A stretch of 64,000 nt of DNA. It comes from an uncultured Bacteroidales bacterium. GTDB lineage: Bacteria > Bacteroidota > Bacteroidia > Bacteroidales > Muribaculaceae. The position numbers and the translations under genes were made by a program. The notes beneath the pieces are model-generated. The model saw only the letters and a list, made by a program, of their open reading frames with translations, did no database searches and was not told the origin of the DNA. Below are positions 42,639 through 51,651 of this stretch, one piece after another. Location of the stretch: positions 1 through 64,000 of the forward strand of contig CACYSG010000004.1 in the NCBI GenBank assembly GCA_902776955.1, read 5' to 3'. The stretch's first letter is position 1; the number at the start of each line of letters is the position of its first letter.

Positions 42639-44045
42639 TTATTTCTTCTCCAGCAGGGTGACGTTCTCGACGTGGTGGGTGTGCGGGAACATGTCCACGG
42701 GCTGGATTTCCACGACACGGTATTTGGCGTCGAGCATGGCGATGTCGCGCGCCTGGGTGGCGGGGTTGCAGCTCACATAGACCAGCCGCTGCGGCTCGGC
42801 GTTGAGGATGACGTTAACGACGTCCTCGTGCATGCCTGCGCGGGGCGGGTCGATAATCATCACCTCGGGGCGGCCGTGCTCGGCGATGAAGCCGTCGGTA
42901 AGCACATCCTTCATGTCGCCGGCATAGAACAGGGTGTTCTCGATGCCGTTGACGCGGGAGTTCAATTTGGCGTCCTCGATGGCCTCGGGCACATACTCGA
43001 TGCCGATGACTTGCCGCGCCTGGCGGGCGACAAAGTTGGCGATGGTGCCCGTGCCGGTGTACAGGTCATAGACCAGTTCATCGCCCGTGAGGGCCGCCAT
43101 ACGGCGGGCAACCTTGTAGAGTTCGTAGGCCTGACGGGAATTGGTCTGGTAGAAGGACTTGGGACCCACGCGGAACTTTAGGCCTTCCATCTCCTCCTCG
43201 ATGTAGTCGCGGCCGCTATAAGTGATGAATTCCTGGTCGGCCAGCGAGTCGTTGACCTTGAGGTTGACGACGTAGAGTAGGGAAGTGATCTGCGGGAAAC
43301 GCTCGTGCACGGCACCCATCACGTCGTCGATGGCAGCCTGATTGGCCTCGCCAAACACGATGACCTCCATCACCTCGCCAGTGCTGGCGGTGCGGGTCAT
43401 GGTCATGCGGATGAAACCCTGCTGGCCGCGTATGTCGTAGAAGCTGTAGCCCTTCTCGACACAGTGGTTGCGGATGAACAGGCGCAGCTCGTTGCTGATG
43501 TCGTCCTGTAGCCAGCAGCGCTTGATGTCGAGCACCTTGTCAAACGCGCCGGGAATGTGGAAACCAGCCGCGTTGCGGTCGGGGAACTCGTCACCGCTGT
43601 CGAGTTGCTCGCGTGTGAGCCAGCACTTGTTCGAGAAGGTGAATTCCAGCTTGTTGCGGTAGTGGGTCGTCACTGCCGAACCCAGAATCGGGTTGATGGC
43701 GGGGATGGGCACCTTGGCGATACGCTCCATCGCGTCCACCACCTGTTGCTGCTTGCACTGCAACTGGTACTCATAGGGCAGATGCTGCCACTTGCAGCCG
43801 CCGCACAGCCCGAAGTGCTCGCACATCGGCTCCACGCGCAGCTCGCTCGGCTTGACCATGCGCTCGATGTGCCCCTCGGCAAAACTGTGTTTCTTGCGAT
43901 CGATTTTCAGATCAATCACATCACCGGGCGCCCCAAACGGCACAAACACCACCAGGTCGTTCCAGCGTCCCAGGCTCTTACCCTCGGCCGCCACGCCCGT
44001 TATCTCAAAATTCTCAATTACCGGAATATCTTTCTTCTTTCTCAT
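42639..44045 (-). CDS. rlmD: 23S rRNA (uracil-C5)-methyltransferase, RlmD type
   Basis: SAM-dependent rRNA methyltransferase. 468 aa from the ATG at 44045. N-terminal TRAM domain (about 10-60), an iron-sulfur cysteine cluster CEHFGLCGGC (about 70-80), then the Rossmann methyltransferase fold with LYTGTGTIANFVA, DPPRAGMHEDV and the nucleophile loop VYVSCNPAT near the C-terminus. The start follows the promoter: a -7 box at 44054-44061 makes the in-frame ATG at 44102 impossible for that transcript. Substrate position (U1939 type) is inferred from family membership; related enzymes modify U747 or tRNA. Confidence 0.9.
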   Translation of the reverse strand: MRKKKDIPVIENFEITGVAAEGKSLGRWNDLVVFVPFGAPGDVIDLKIDRKKHSFAEGHIERMVKPSELRVEPMCEHFGLCGGCKWQHLPYEYQLQCKQQQVVDAMERIAKVPIPAINPILGSAVTTHYRNKLEFTFSNKCWLTREQLDSGDEFPDRNAAGFHIPGAFDKVLDIKRCWLQDDISNELRLFIRNHCVEKGYSFYDIRGQQGFIRMTMTRTASTGEVMEVIVFGEANQAAIDDVMGAVHERFPQITSLLYVVNLKVNDSLADQEFITYSGRDYIEEEMEGLKFRVGPKSFYQTNSRQAYELYKVARRMAALTGDELVYDLYTGTGTIANFVARQARQVIGIEYVPEAIEDAKLNSRVNGIENTLFYAGDMKDVLTDGFIAEHGRPEVMIIDPPRAGMHEDVVNVILNAEPQRLVYVSCNPATQARDIAMLDAKYRVVEIQPVDMFPHTHHVENVTLLEKK

Positions 44046-44053
44046 CGTGGGTG

Positions 44054-44061
44054 CAAAGGTA
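44054..44061 (-). promoter_or_regulatory. Promoter -7 box of rlmD
   Basis: TACCTTTG on the minus strand (CAAAGGTA on plus), 9 bp before the ATG at 44045. It implies a very short leader. Confidence 0.6.
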
Positions 44062-44306
44062 CAAAGATTTTTCAAACCACTAAGACAAGCCACAAACAAC
44101 AATCACAACTTTTTATGTAATTCAAAAATCCATAGCGATGTACGACGGCCCCTCTTTACTCTCTGCCGAATGCAAAATCACATAATTTTCCCCGATTACT
44201 CAATTATATGCTCATTGTATTTGCTTTTAACGCAGGGTCAAGCACAATATCTCGCATGAGGCCTTAACCGCTTGATGAGTCTATCTAGCCCCACCTGGGT
44301 GCAAGT

Positions 44307-45236
44307 TTACTCGTTGAGGGATTGGAGGATGTAGTCGCGGGGGAGGCCGAGGGAGACGGCGATGTCGATGTCGCGGTTCATGTCGTCGCGCTGGAAGCGG
44401 AGTTTGTTCAATTTGGCGCGGAGGACGTAGAGATAGGGGTCGTCGGGGGCCATCTCGAGGGCGGCGCGGATGTCGGCCTCGGCGTCGTTGAGGCGCTTGA
44501 GGGCGAGGTAGCAGTCGGCGCGGTTGCCCAGCAGCTGGACGTTGGATTCGACCTTGATGACCTGGGTGAACAGTTCGGCGGCGCGGGCGAAATTGCCGTT
44601 ACGCTTGTGCAGCAGTCCCATGCCCTCGTGATAGAGGCCTGAGTTGGGGTTGATGCGTTTGATTTCGTTGAACAGGTCTTCGGCGCGCTTGGTGTCGCCT
44701 CGATCCATGGCGAGCACGCCCAGCGAATAACGTGCCTCGGTGTTGTACAGGTCGAGTTCGCACACGCGCTCAAAGTCGTCGATAGCCCGCTGGACGCTAT
44801 CCATCTCGACGTAGAGGGCGGCCCGGTTGAGCAGCAGCGTCACGGCATGAGGTGTCATGTCGAGGGCGAGCGAGTAGTTTTTTACCGCTTCGGCCAGTTT
44901 GCCCTGATAGCGTTGCAGCGTGGCGATATTGCTCAGCACCATCGAGTTGCTCGGATTCTCGGGGTCGATGGTGAAAGCCTTGAGCAGCCATTGCTCGGCT
45001 TGTGGCCAGTCGTGGCTGTAGATATAGGTTTGAGCCGAGTCGATATACTGGAAGTAGGGCGACTCGGTGTCGATGTCGGCGATATAAGGGCTCTCGGCCT
45101 TCTTTTGTTGTGGTTTCAGGCCTTGTTCCACCTTCATGTTCTCCTCACCAATCGAATTGATGACCTGACCAGCGCACGGCCCCGCTGCCAGCAGAACACA
45201 TCCCACAACAAATAGTAGCCTTGTAACAAATCTCAT
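44307..45236 (-). CDS. Tetratricopeptide-repeat protein, exported
   Basis: 309 aa from the ATG at 45236, with a signal peptide (MRFVTRLLFVVGCVLLAAGPCAG). Mature part: a short linker, then about six TPR units from residue 55 to 300 (e.g. AEQWLLKAFTIDPENPSNSMV, AVKNYSLALDMTPHAVTLLLNRAALYVEM, AEDLFNEIKRINPNS). TPRs serve as protein-binding scaffolds. An ATG further upstream (45332) would translate the intergenic period-9 repeat into an LTN-rich leader and hide the signal peptide, so it is rejected. Downstream of the MscS-like gene on the same strand. Role unknown. Confidence 0.88.
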   Translation of the reverse strand: MRFVTRLLFVVGCVLLAAGPCAGQVINSIGEENMKVEQGLKPQQKKAESPYIADIDTESPYFQYIDSAQTYIYSHDWPQAEQWLLKAFTIDPENPSNSMVLSNIATLQRYQGKLAEAVKNYSLALDMTPHAVTLLLNRAALYVEMDSVQRAIDDFERVCELDLYNTEARYSLGVLAMDRGDTKRAEDLFNEIKRINPNSGLYHEGMGLLHKRNGNFARAAELFTQVIKVESNVQLLGNRADCYLALKRLNDAEADIRAALEMAPDDPYLYVLRAKLNKLRFQRDDMNRDIDIAVSLGLPRDYILQSLNE

Positions 45237-45252
45237 CTTATCAAAATAATTA

Positions 45253-45320
45253 TTGGTCAAATTGGTCAAATTGGTCAAATTGGTCGAATTGGCCGAATTG
45301 GTCAAATTAGACAAATTGGC
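45253..45320. repeat. Period-9 tandem repeat (TTGGTCAAA)
   Basis: Seven degenerate 9-bp units (TTGGTCAAA, TTGGTCGAA, TTGGCCGAA, TTAGACAAA) just upstream of the TPR gene, followed by TTATCTC heptads (about 45339-45366) reaching the MscS stop codon. Confidence 0.88.
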
Positions 45321-45360
45321 GTCATCCAGCAAGAATCTCTTATCTTTTATCTCTTATCTC

Positions 45361-46521
45361 TTATCTCTTTTCAACGTGTACGTCAAGTTGCGGGAACGGG
45401 AAGTGGATGCCGTGCTTCGGCAGTTGCTTGTAGATGCGCTCGTTCACGTCATATAGCACTGGCCAGTAGTTGGCGATTTCGGTCCAAGCCCTCACGATGA
45501 GTGTCACCTGGCTCTCGTCGAGGCTCTCGACATTCACGTTGGGCGTGTAATTGGGCTTGGGGATGAGGGCCGCCAGTTGGGCCTCCTGGGTCTCGCTCCA
45601 CTGCTCGACCCGCTGGCGGTGCCAGTGGAAGATGCGCTTCCACCACGGTTGCTTCTCCTGCTGGTCGGTCTGTGTGCTGGTTTCCTGGGGCTGCTCGGTC
45701 TCCTTGACGTCGGCGTCGGTGTGGACGATGCGCTCGTCGGCGGCAATGATGTCCAGCACGACCTTGCGTGCGACATCCACGTCATCGCCATAGCTGATGC
45801 CCACGCGCCACTCCACGCGGTGGTAGGGCTCAGCGCTGAAGTTCTTGAGCGAACTCGTTGCCAGACCTCCGTTGGGGATGACGATGCGGTCATTGTTATA
45901 AGTGTTGATGACCGTGTGGAAAATCTGGATTTCCTTCACCGTGCCCTTGAGTTCGCCGAACTCGATATAGTCGCCCACCTTGTAGGGCTTCAACAGCAGG
46001 ATGAGCACACCGCCAGCAAAGTTCTGCAACGTGCCGCTCAGGGCCATACCGATGGCGACACCGGCACTGGCAAAGATGGCGATGAACGAACTCGTCTCGA
46101 TGCCCAGCACCCCGATGACGGTGATGATCAACAGGAACAGCAGCGTGATCTTGATGAAGCTGAGCACAAACGAGGTCAACGACCTGTCCAGCCCCTTGGC
46201 CACCATGATGGCGCGCACCACGCTGTATATCTTGTTGATGATGAACTTGCCCAGGTAGAAGATGAGGATGGCGGCCAGAATGCGCAGTGCCAGCGAGATC
46301 AGCTGGCTCGACAGCGACGTGGCCAGGCTGCCCAGGTCCAGATATTTGAATCGGTTGGCGAGTTTCTCGGGCGTCAGCGCGGCGATGGAGTCGGGATGCA
46401 ACTGGCTGGCCAGCGAGTCCACGTGAGAGGTCACCACGTTGGTCGCCTCCTTGATTTTGTTGGCGGCCGTCGAGTCGGGCGTGGCCACCGGTACCTGCAT
46501 GAGAATCTTGTTCAGTAACAT
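45361..46521 (-). CDS. MscS-family mechanosensitive channel
   Basis: 386 aa from the ATG at 46521. An N-terminal periplasmic helix (Ala/Ser-rich, about 1-70), three membrane helices (about 75-170), the pore helix with GVAIGMALSGTLQNFAGGVLIL, then the MscS beta domain (YKVGDYIEFGELKGTVKEIQIFHTVINTYNNDRIVIPN, about 185-225). The C-terminal alpha/beta domain is interrupted by an approx. 50-residue Gln/Glu/Trp-rich insertion (about 275-325). Releases solutes on hypo-osmotic shock. The start is downstream of the -7 box at 46546, which excludes the ATG at 46560. Confidence 0.93.
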   Translation of the reverse strand: MLLNKILMQVPVATPDSTAANKIKEATNVVTSHVDSLASQLHPDSIAALTPEKLANRFKYLDLGSLATSLSSQLISLALRILAAILIFYLGKFIINKIYSVVRAIMVAKGLDRSLTSFVLSFIKITLLFLLIITVIGVLGIETSSFIAIFASAGVAIGMALSGTLQNFAGGVLILLLKPYKVGDYIEFGELKGTVKEIQIFHTVINTYNNDRIVIPNGGLATSSLKNFSAEPYHRVEWRVGISYGDDVDVARKVVLDIIAADERIVHTDADVKETEQPQETSTQTDQQEKQPWWKRIFHWHRQRVEQWSETQEAQLAALIPKPNYTPNVNVESLDESQVTLIVRAWTEIANYWPVLYDVNERIYKQLPKHGIHFPFPQLDVHVEKR

Positions 46522-46545
46522 GGTCTTTATCGTGTTATTGTGCCG

Positions 46546-46553
46546 CAAAGGTA
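46546..46553 (-). promoter_or_regulatory. Promoter -7 box of the MscS gene
   Basis: TACCTTTG on the minus strand (CAAAGGTA on plus), 25 bp upstream of the ATG at 46521. Confidence 0.6.
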
Positions 46554-46717
46554 ACACCATCCCACCGATTTTTTCACATCCACTCCACTAAATAAAGTGA
46601 AAAACACGTCTCAAACGAGGGCGGCTATATTAATTATCGTTGTTTCATGTTGCGTTTGATTACTGGCCGGCGGTCGTCGTTTTTGGGTGTGTTGATAAGT
46701 TTATTTTTTGTACTTGA

Positions 46718-46748
46718 TTGGTTATCCAAATTTTTGCAGTAAATTTGC
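46718..46748 (+). promoter_or_regulatory. Promoter of the transglutaminase-NlpC genes
   Basis: -33 ATTG (46718-46721), 19-bp spacer, -7 TAAATTTG (46741-46748); leader about 20 nt. Confidence 0.65.
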
Positions 46749-46774
46749 TCGTTAAAACAAAAGCGTAACACGAT

Positions 46775-48199
46775 ATGAAAGGTAAAAAGCAATTATTGGC
46801 ATTGGCCGCTAGCGTTTTGGCCATGGCAGGCATGGCTGCAACCCCCGATTGGCAGGCCCAGGTGGACCAGCTGATTGCCCAGGGTGAGTTCGCCCGTGCC
46901 GAGAAGGTCATGAAGTCATTGCCAAAGAAGGTTCGCCAGGCCGATGCCGTGCGCATCGACTCCCTGCGCACCATCATGCAGCGCATCCGCACCGACTTCC
47001 GCATCACCCCCGAGGAGGGCGTGAAAAAGATTCGCGAGAAGATGCCCGAGGCCACCGATGCCCAAATCCAGCATTGGAAAGACACCCGTGCCCTCGAGGT
47101 GATGAACATCGACGGCAAGGAGATGTGGTTCCGCAAGAGCGTGGGCAACCTGTGGCTGCTGGGCAAGGAGTTTGCCGCACAGAATGCTGCCGACAACCAC
47201 GAGAGCTTCCTCACCCGCCGCAAGTATTACCTCGAGGCCATGCGCACGCCTGCCGACAAGAACAACGTGCGTGACTGGCGCCACGTGAACATCACGTTCA
47301 CCCTCGACGTTGACGCCGATGCCGTGCCTGCTGGCGAGACCCTGCGCGTGTGGATGCCGTTCCCCTACGAGAACCTGCGTCAGCGCAACATCCGCCTCGA
47401 GAGCAGCAACCGTCCCGTGACCTACAGCGAGGGCAGTCTGCACCACACGGTCTATATGGAGGCCGTGGCCGAGAAGGGCAAGCCGACGCACTTTGAATAC
47501 ACTTTCTCCTATGACGTGGGCGAGCGCCATTACAGTCAGCAGGACCTCATCGCCATGCTTGAGCCCTATAATAAGAACAGCGAGGTGTACAAGCGCTATA
47601 CCGGCGACGAGCCGCGCCACGTCATCATCACCGACGAGATGCGCGCCCTGGCCCGCAAGATTGTGGGCAACGAGACCAACCCCGTACTCCAGGCCGCCAA
47701 GGTCTATGAATGGATAGGCCACAACCTGCCGTGGGCCGGTGCCCGCGAATACAGCACCCTGGCCAACATTCCCGAGTATGTGCTCCAGAACGGCCATGGT
47801 GACTGCGGACAGGTGGGACTGCTCTACATCACGCTGGTGCGCTCGTTGGGCATCCCTGCCCGCTGGGAGAGCGGCTGGATGCTGCACCCCGACGAAATCA
47901 ACTGGCATGACTGGTGCGAGACCTATTTTGAGGGCATCGGCTGGATTCCCACCGACCCGTCCTTCGGCCGCAGTGCTGTGGGCACCACAATGAACGACTA
48001 CTACGCCACGGGCATCGACGTGTACCGCATGGCGACCAACGAGGGTGTGGGCGACGTGCTGAGTCCGCCCAAGACCTACATCCGCAGCGAGACCGTCGAT
48101 TTCCAGCCCGGCGAGGTCGAGTGGCGCAAGGGCAACCTGTTCTACGACAAGTGGGACAGCCATCTTCAAGTCAATTCGATTAAAGCGATTAGCGATTAA
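46775..48199 (+). CDS. Secreted transglutaminase-like protein
   Basis: 474 aa, signal peptide about 1-22 (MKGKKQLLALAASVLAMAGMAA). Helical N-terminal region (25-130), a beta-rich middle (about 165-265), and a transglutaminase-like core with a complete papain-type triad: Cys344 (HGDCGQ), His378 (NWHDWCE) and Asp394 (PTDPSFG). Bacterial members of this kind are often peptidases or amidases rather than cross-linkers. It is followed 40 bp later by an NlpC/P60 peptidase and then a dipeptide epimerase, which points to cell-wall peptide handling. Confidence 0.9.
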   Translation: MKGKKQLLALAASVLAMAGMAATPDWQAQVDQLIAQGEFARAEKVMKSLPKKVRQADAVRIDSLRTIMQRIRTDFRITPEEGVKKIREKMPEATDAQIQHWKDTRALEVMNIDGKEMWFRKSVGNLWLLGKEFAAQNAADNHESFLTRRKYYLEAMRTPADKNNVRDWRHVNITFTLDVDADAVPAGETLRVWMPFPYENLRQRNIRLESSNRPVTYSEGSLHHTVYMEAVAEKGKPTHFEYTFSYDVGERHYSQQDLIAMLEPYNKNSEVYKRYTGDEPRHVIITDEMRALARKIVGNETNPVLQAAKVYEWIGHNLPWAGAREYSTLANIPEYVLQNGHGDCGQVGLLYITLVRSLGIPARWESGWMLHPDEINWHDWCETYFEGIGWIPTDPSFGRSAVGTTMNDYYATGIDVYRMATNEGVGDVLSPPKTYIRSETVDFQPGEVEWRKGNLFYDKWDSHLQVNSIKAISD

Positions 48200-48239
48200 C
48201 ATTTAGCTGTTAGGTATAAGGTAGAAAAGTAAAAACATC

Positions 48240-49394
48240 ATGAATATCAAATCATTAATTATTGCTCTTGCCCTGGCGATGACGAGTTTTATCGCCATGG
48301 CTGTTACTCCCGTCGAGACGCTCAACGACCTCAAGCAACGCATCGCCCCCGACAAGCGCACCGCCGTGTGGGATGTTAATGCCTCGCAGCAGGGCGGCAA
48401 GTGGGTACTGACGGGCACCGTGGGTACGCAGGCTCAGAAAAAGGCCATCCAGGCTGCCATGATCAAGAATGGCTACAGTGGCTATACCGATAAGATCACC
48501 GTCCTCGAGGACGGCATCCCCGCCGCGCGCAAGTGGGCGCTCATCAAACTGAGCATCGCCACGCTGCGCACCGAGCCCAAGCACAGTGCCGAAATGGCCA
48601 CACAGGGCATCATGGGCTCGCCGGTCAAGGTGCTCCAGAAGTGTGATGACTGGTATCGCGTGCAGATGGCCGACGACTACATCGCCTATGTCCCCGAGAG
48701 TTCGCTCGCGTTCAAGACCGAGGCTCAGATGAAGGCGTGGCGCAAGGCCAAGCGCTACATCGTCACGGCCTATGACTCGCGGCTGGTGACCGAGCCTCAC
48801 GGCGACATGACCGTGAGCGACCTGGTGATGGGCAACATCTTGGAATTTAAGTCCGAATCGGGCCGATGGATCAAGGTGGCCACTCCCGACGGCCGCACGG
48901 GCTGGGTGGATGGCGCCGACGTGGCCGAACTGTCGCAATGGAGCCAGCAGGGCTTCAGCGCAGCCCAAATCGAGAAGACGGCACGTCGCATGATGGGGTC
49001 GGGCTACCTGTGGGGCGGCACCACGACCAAGGTGACCGATTGCTCGGGCCTGACCAAAGTGTGCTACCTGAGCAATGGTATTATCCTGCAGCGCGACGCC
49101 TCGCAGCAGGCGCTGACCGGCACCATCATGAAGAAAGGAACCGACTGGCATAAGTATGAGACCGGCGACCTGCTCTTCTTCGGCAACGAGAAGACGGGAC
49201 GTGTGACCCACGTGGGCCTTTACCTGCGCGACGGCAAGTATATCCACTGCTCGGGCCAGGTCAAGATCAACAGCCTGGATCCCACTGCCAGTGACTATCC
49301 CTATCTGTACTCCCCCCTGAGCGCCAGCCGCATCAAGGGCATGGTGGGAACCCGCGGCATCACCGCCCTGAAGAACCACCCGTGGTACTTTTGA
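48240..49394 (+). CDS. NlpC/P60 peptidase with SH3 domains
   Basis: 384 aa, exported (MNIKSLIIALALAMTSFIAMA). An N-terminal region (about 22-95), two bacterial SH3 domains (about 97-155 and 165-235), and a C40 peptidase domain (about 243-384) with Cys268 (TDCSGL), His324 (RVTHVGLY) and His336 (YIHCSG). The family cleaves gamma-D-Glu-diaminoacid bonds in murein peptides; the SH3 domains normally restrict it to substrates with a free N-terminal L-Ala. Such a reaction releases L-Ala-D-Glu, the substrate of the epimerase encoded next. Confidence 0.95.
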   Translation: MNIKSLIIALALAMTSFIAMAVTPVETLNDLKQRIAPDKRTAVWDVNASQQGGKWVLTGTVGTQAQKKAIQAAMIKNGYSGYTDKITVLEDGIPAARKWALIKLSIATLRTEPKHSAEMATQGIMGSPVKVLQKCDDWYRVQMADDYIAYVPESSLAFKTEAQMKAWRKAKRYIVTAYDSRLVTEPHGDMTVSDLVMGNILEFKSESGRWIKVATPDGRTGWVDGADVAELSQWSQQGFSAAQIEKTARRMMGSGYLWGGTTTKVTDCSGLTKVCYLSNGIILQRDASQQALTGTIMKKGTDWHKYETGDLLFFGNEKTGRVTHVGLYLRDGKYIHCSGQVKINSLDPTASDYPYLYSPLSASRIKGMVGTRGITALKNHPWYF

Positions 49395-49483
49395 GATAAG
49401 AGATAAAAGATAAGAGTTAAAAGTTAATAGTTAATAGTTAATAGTTAATAGTTAATAGTTAAGAGTTAATAGTTGGCATCCGC
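49393..49483. repeat. Period-7 tandem repeat (AGTTAAT) ending in GGCATCCGC
   Basis: GATAAGA/GTTAATA heptads, about eleven units, start at the NlpC stop codon and end in TTGGCATCCGC (word at 49475-49483). Confidence 0.9.
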
Positions 49484-49558
49484 AGGGGTGCGATTGGGAC
49501 TGATTAATGAAAGGCTAAGATATTATACTGGAAATAACTATATAAAAATCAAGAATAT

Positions 49559-50728
49559 ATGGATCGAAGAAAATTTATTGCAGGAATGGGCTTGACGGCA
49601 CTTGCCGCCACCTCGCCAGTGTCGCTCGATGCGATGGAACGTGTAACCAGGAAAGGTCGCCGCCGCCGTGCGGTGCCCCGTGTGAACCAAGTGCCCAAGA
49701 CGGGAAAACTCAAATTGTCGTTCTTCCCCTATGAGCTGCAGTTGAGGCACGCCTTCAACCTGGCTCGCTATAGCCGCACGACGACTCCCGACGTGCAAGT
49801 CAAGCTGGAGTATGAGGGATTTACCGGCTATGGTGAGGCTTCCATGCCCCCTTATCTGGGCGAGAGCGTCGAGAGCGTGACCACCTTCCTCAACAAACTC
49901 GATCTGGGTCAGTTCAATGATCCGTTCCGCATTGAGGACATCCTGGACTATGTGGACCACGTGGAGGAGAACAACCGCGCCGCTAAGGCCAGTATCGATA
50001 TCGCTCTGCACGACCTGCTGGGCAAGATGATGGGACAGCCCTGGTACAAGATTTGGGGCTATAATCCCGACAAGACGCCCGTGACCAGCTTCACCATCGG
50101 CATCGATACCCCCGAGGTGGTTCGACAGAAGGTCGAGGAGGCCCGTCCCTACAAGCTCATCAAGGCAAAGATGGGTCTGGATCAGGATCAGGCAACAATC
50201 AACATCATCAACGAGATGATGCCCGATGTGCCCATCTGTGTGGACTGTAACCAGGGTTGGAACAACAAGGAATATGCCCTCGAGATGTGCCACTGGCTCA
50301 AGGAGCGCAACTGCATTTTCGTCGAGCAACCGTTCGATAAGACCTGGATCGACGAGACGGCCTGGCTGCGCGAGCGTTCGCCGCTCCCCATCATCGCCGA
50401 TGAGGCCTTCCAGCGCCTGCCGGACATCGTCAAGTTCAAGGGCGTCTATGACGGCATCAACATCAAGCTGATGAAGTCAACAGGTCTGTACGAGGCCCAC
50501 AAGATGGTGACCCTGGCCCGCGCACTCGACATGAAGGTGATGATCGGTTGCATGACCGAGACCTCCTGTGCCGTGACCGCCGCCGCCAACCTGTCGCCCG
50601 TCGTGGACTACGCCGACCTGGACGGCAACCTGCTCATCGCCAACGACCGCTTCACCGGTATGACCGTCGAGAATGGTAAGATCACCCTGCACGACCGTCC
50701 CGGCCTGGGCATTGAACTCCTTAAATGA
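49559..50728 (+). CDS. Dipeptide epimerase (L-Ala-D/L-Glu type), enolase superfamily
   Basis: 389 aa. Twin-arginine-like signal (MDRRKFIAGMGLTALAA), then an enolase-superfamily capping domain and barrel. Catalytic and metal residues are all present: KAK (Lys202, Lys204), Asp229 (CVDCNQ), Glu256 (FVEQP), Asp281 (IADEAF), Lys303 (INIKLMK). A DLDG motif near residue 353 matches the DxD that binds the dipeptide amino group in L-Ala-D/L-Glu epimerases. It would convert L-Ala-D-Glu from murein to L-Ala-L-Glu for ordinary peptidases. Export of such an enzyme fits periplasmic use of wall peptides. Confidence 0.92.
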   Translation: MDRRKFIAGMGLTALAATSPVSLDAMERVTRKGRRRRAVPRVNQVPKTGKLKLSFFPYELQLRHAFNLARYSRTTTPDVQVKLEYEGFTGYGEASMPPYLGESVESVTTFLNKLDLGQFNDPFRIEDILDYVDHVEENNRAAKASIDIALHDLLGKMMGQPWYKIWGYNPDKTPVTSFTIGIDTPEVVRQKVEEARPYKLIKAKMGLDQDQATINIINEMMPDVPICVDCNQGWNNKEYALEMCHWLKERNCIFVEQPFDKTWIDETAWLRERSPLPIIADEAFQRLPDIVKFKGVYDGINIKLMKSTGLYEAHKMVTLARALDMKVMIGCMTETSCAVTAAANLSPVVDYADLDGNLLIANDRFTGMTVENGKITLHDRPGLGIELLK

Positions 50729-50743
50729 AATTGACTCACACGA

Positions 50744-50816
50744 GGGGACTGTGTCATCATTATGACTCGGTAGCATAGCCGTGCTATCACAGGGCGGTAA
50801 TGATGACACCGTCCCC
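50744..50816. repeat. REP-like cruciform element
   Basis: GGGGACTGTGTCATCATT (50744-50761) pairs with AATGATGACACCGTCCCC (50799-50816), with one mismatch and a nested TAGCA/TGCTA stem. It lies between the epimerase and the SGNH gene and may act as terminator. GGGGACGGTT strings of the same type lie at about 20550-20560. Confidence 0.75.
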
Positions 50817-50847
50817 CATAAAACTCACACACTGAAGAATTTTTTAA

Positions 50848-51651
50848 ATGAATAAACATTACTGGGGACTCTGGACGCTGCTGCTGGCCGCACTCGTTTT
50901 CTTTGTTGTCTTGTCGTTCTGGCAGGACGGCTTCACTGTGGGCGGGCTGGAAATCAAGACGGCGTCCTTTGCGAGGGATCTGGGCGCTCAGATGACATCC
51001 CGACCTGTTAAAGAGACCGACACACTCGATGCCAATGGACGTTTGCCCGACGGCAAGCATCCCAAGGGGTGGCGCGCCCCGATGGACTCCACGGCCAAGA
51101 CGATACTCTTCATCGGTGACTCGATGCTTGAGGGACTGGCGCCGCGCCTGGCAAAATACTGTGACAAGAACGGCCACAAGTTGATCGAGGTCATCTGGTA
51201 CAGCAGCTCCACCCTGTGTTGGGGACAGACCGAACGCCTGACCGAGCTCATCAAGCAGTATCACCCCGATTACATCATGGTGTGCCTCGGGGCCAATGAA
51301 CTGTATGTCCCCGATATCAAGAAAGCCCGTCGGCCCCATCTGAAGAAGATGCTGGCCGAAATAGGCGACATCCCCTACGTCTGGATCGGACCGCCCAACT
51401 GGGACGAGGACACGGGCATCAACGACCTGCTCGCACAGGAGGTGGACGAGGGCTGCTTCTACCTGAGCGCCAACGACAAGTTTGAGCGCAGCCGCGACGG
51501 TGCCCATCCCACGCGTGCGTCCGCCCACCAGTGGATGGACCGCGTCGTCAAGTGGATGGATACCTCTTGTTCTCACCCCATCCGCCTGAAGTATCCCGGT
51601 GAGGGCATCAGCCGCGCTTCACGCATAGTTATCTACCAGCCTCCTAAATGA
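50848..51651 (+). CDS. SGNH/GDSL-family hydrolase, membrane-anchored
   Basis: 267 aa. One N-terminal membrane helix (about 8-25), then an SGNH fold: GDSMLEG (Ser in block I, about 90), LGANELY (block III Asn, about 150) and DGAHPT (block V Asp/His, about 217). Its stop overlaps the start of an MBOAT acyltransferase gene by four bases (ATGA). Such pairs transfer acyl, usually acetyl, groups onto extracellular polysaccharide: the MBOAT carries the group across the membrane and the SGNH protein transfers or removes it. The target polymer is unknown. Confidence 0.9.
   Translation: MNKHYWGLWTLLLAALVFFVVLSFWQDGFTVGGLEIKTASFARDLGAQMTSRPVKETDTLDANGRLPDGKHPKGWRAPMDSTAKTILFIGDSMLEGLAPRLAKYCDKNGHKLIEVIWYSSSTLCWGQTERLTELIKQYHPDYIMVCLGANELYVPDIKKARRPHLKKMLAEIGDIPYVWIGPPNWDEDTGINDLLAQEVDEGCFYLSANDKFERSRDGAHPTRASAHQWMDRVVKWMDTSCSHPIRLKYPGEGISRASRIVIYQPPK

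Noticed and set aside
45237..45332. LTN-repeat N-terminus of the TPR protein
   Set aside because: It is a translation of the intergenic 9-bp tract and would precede the signal peptide.
49393..49483. CRISPR array suggested by regular repetition
   Set aside because: Units are 7 bp with no spacers, and no cas genes are present.
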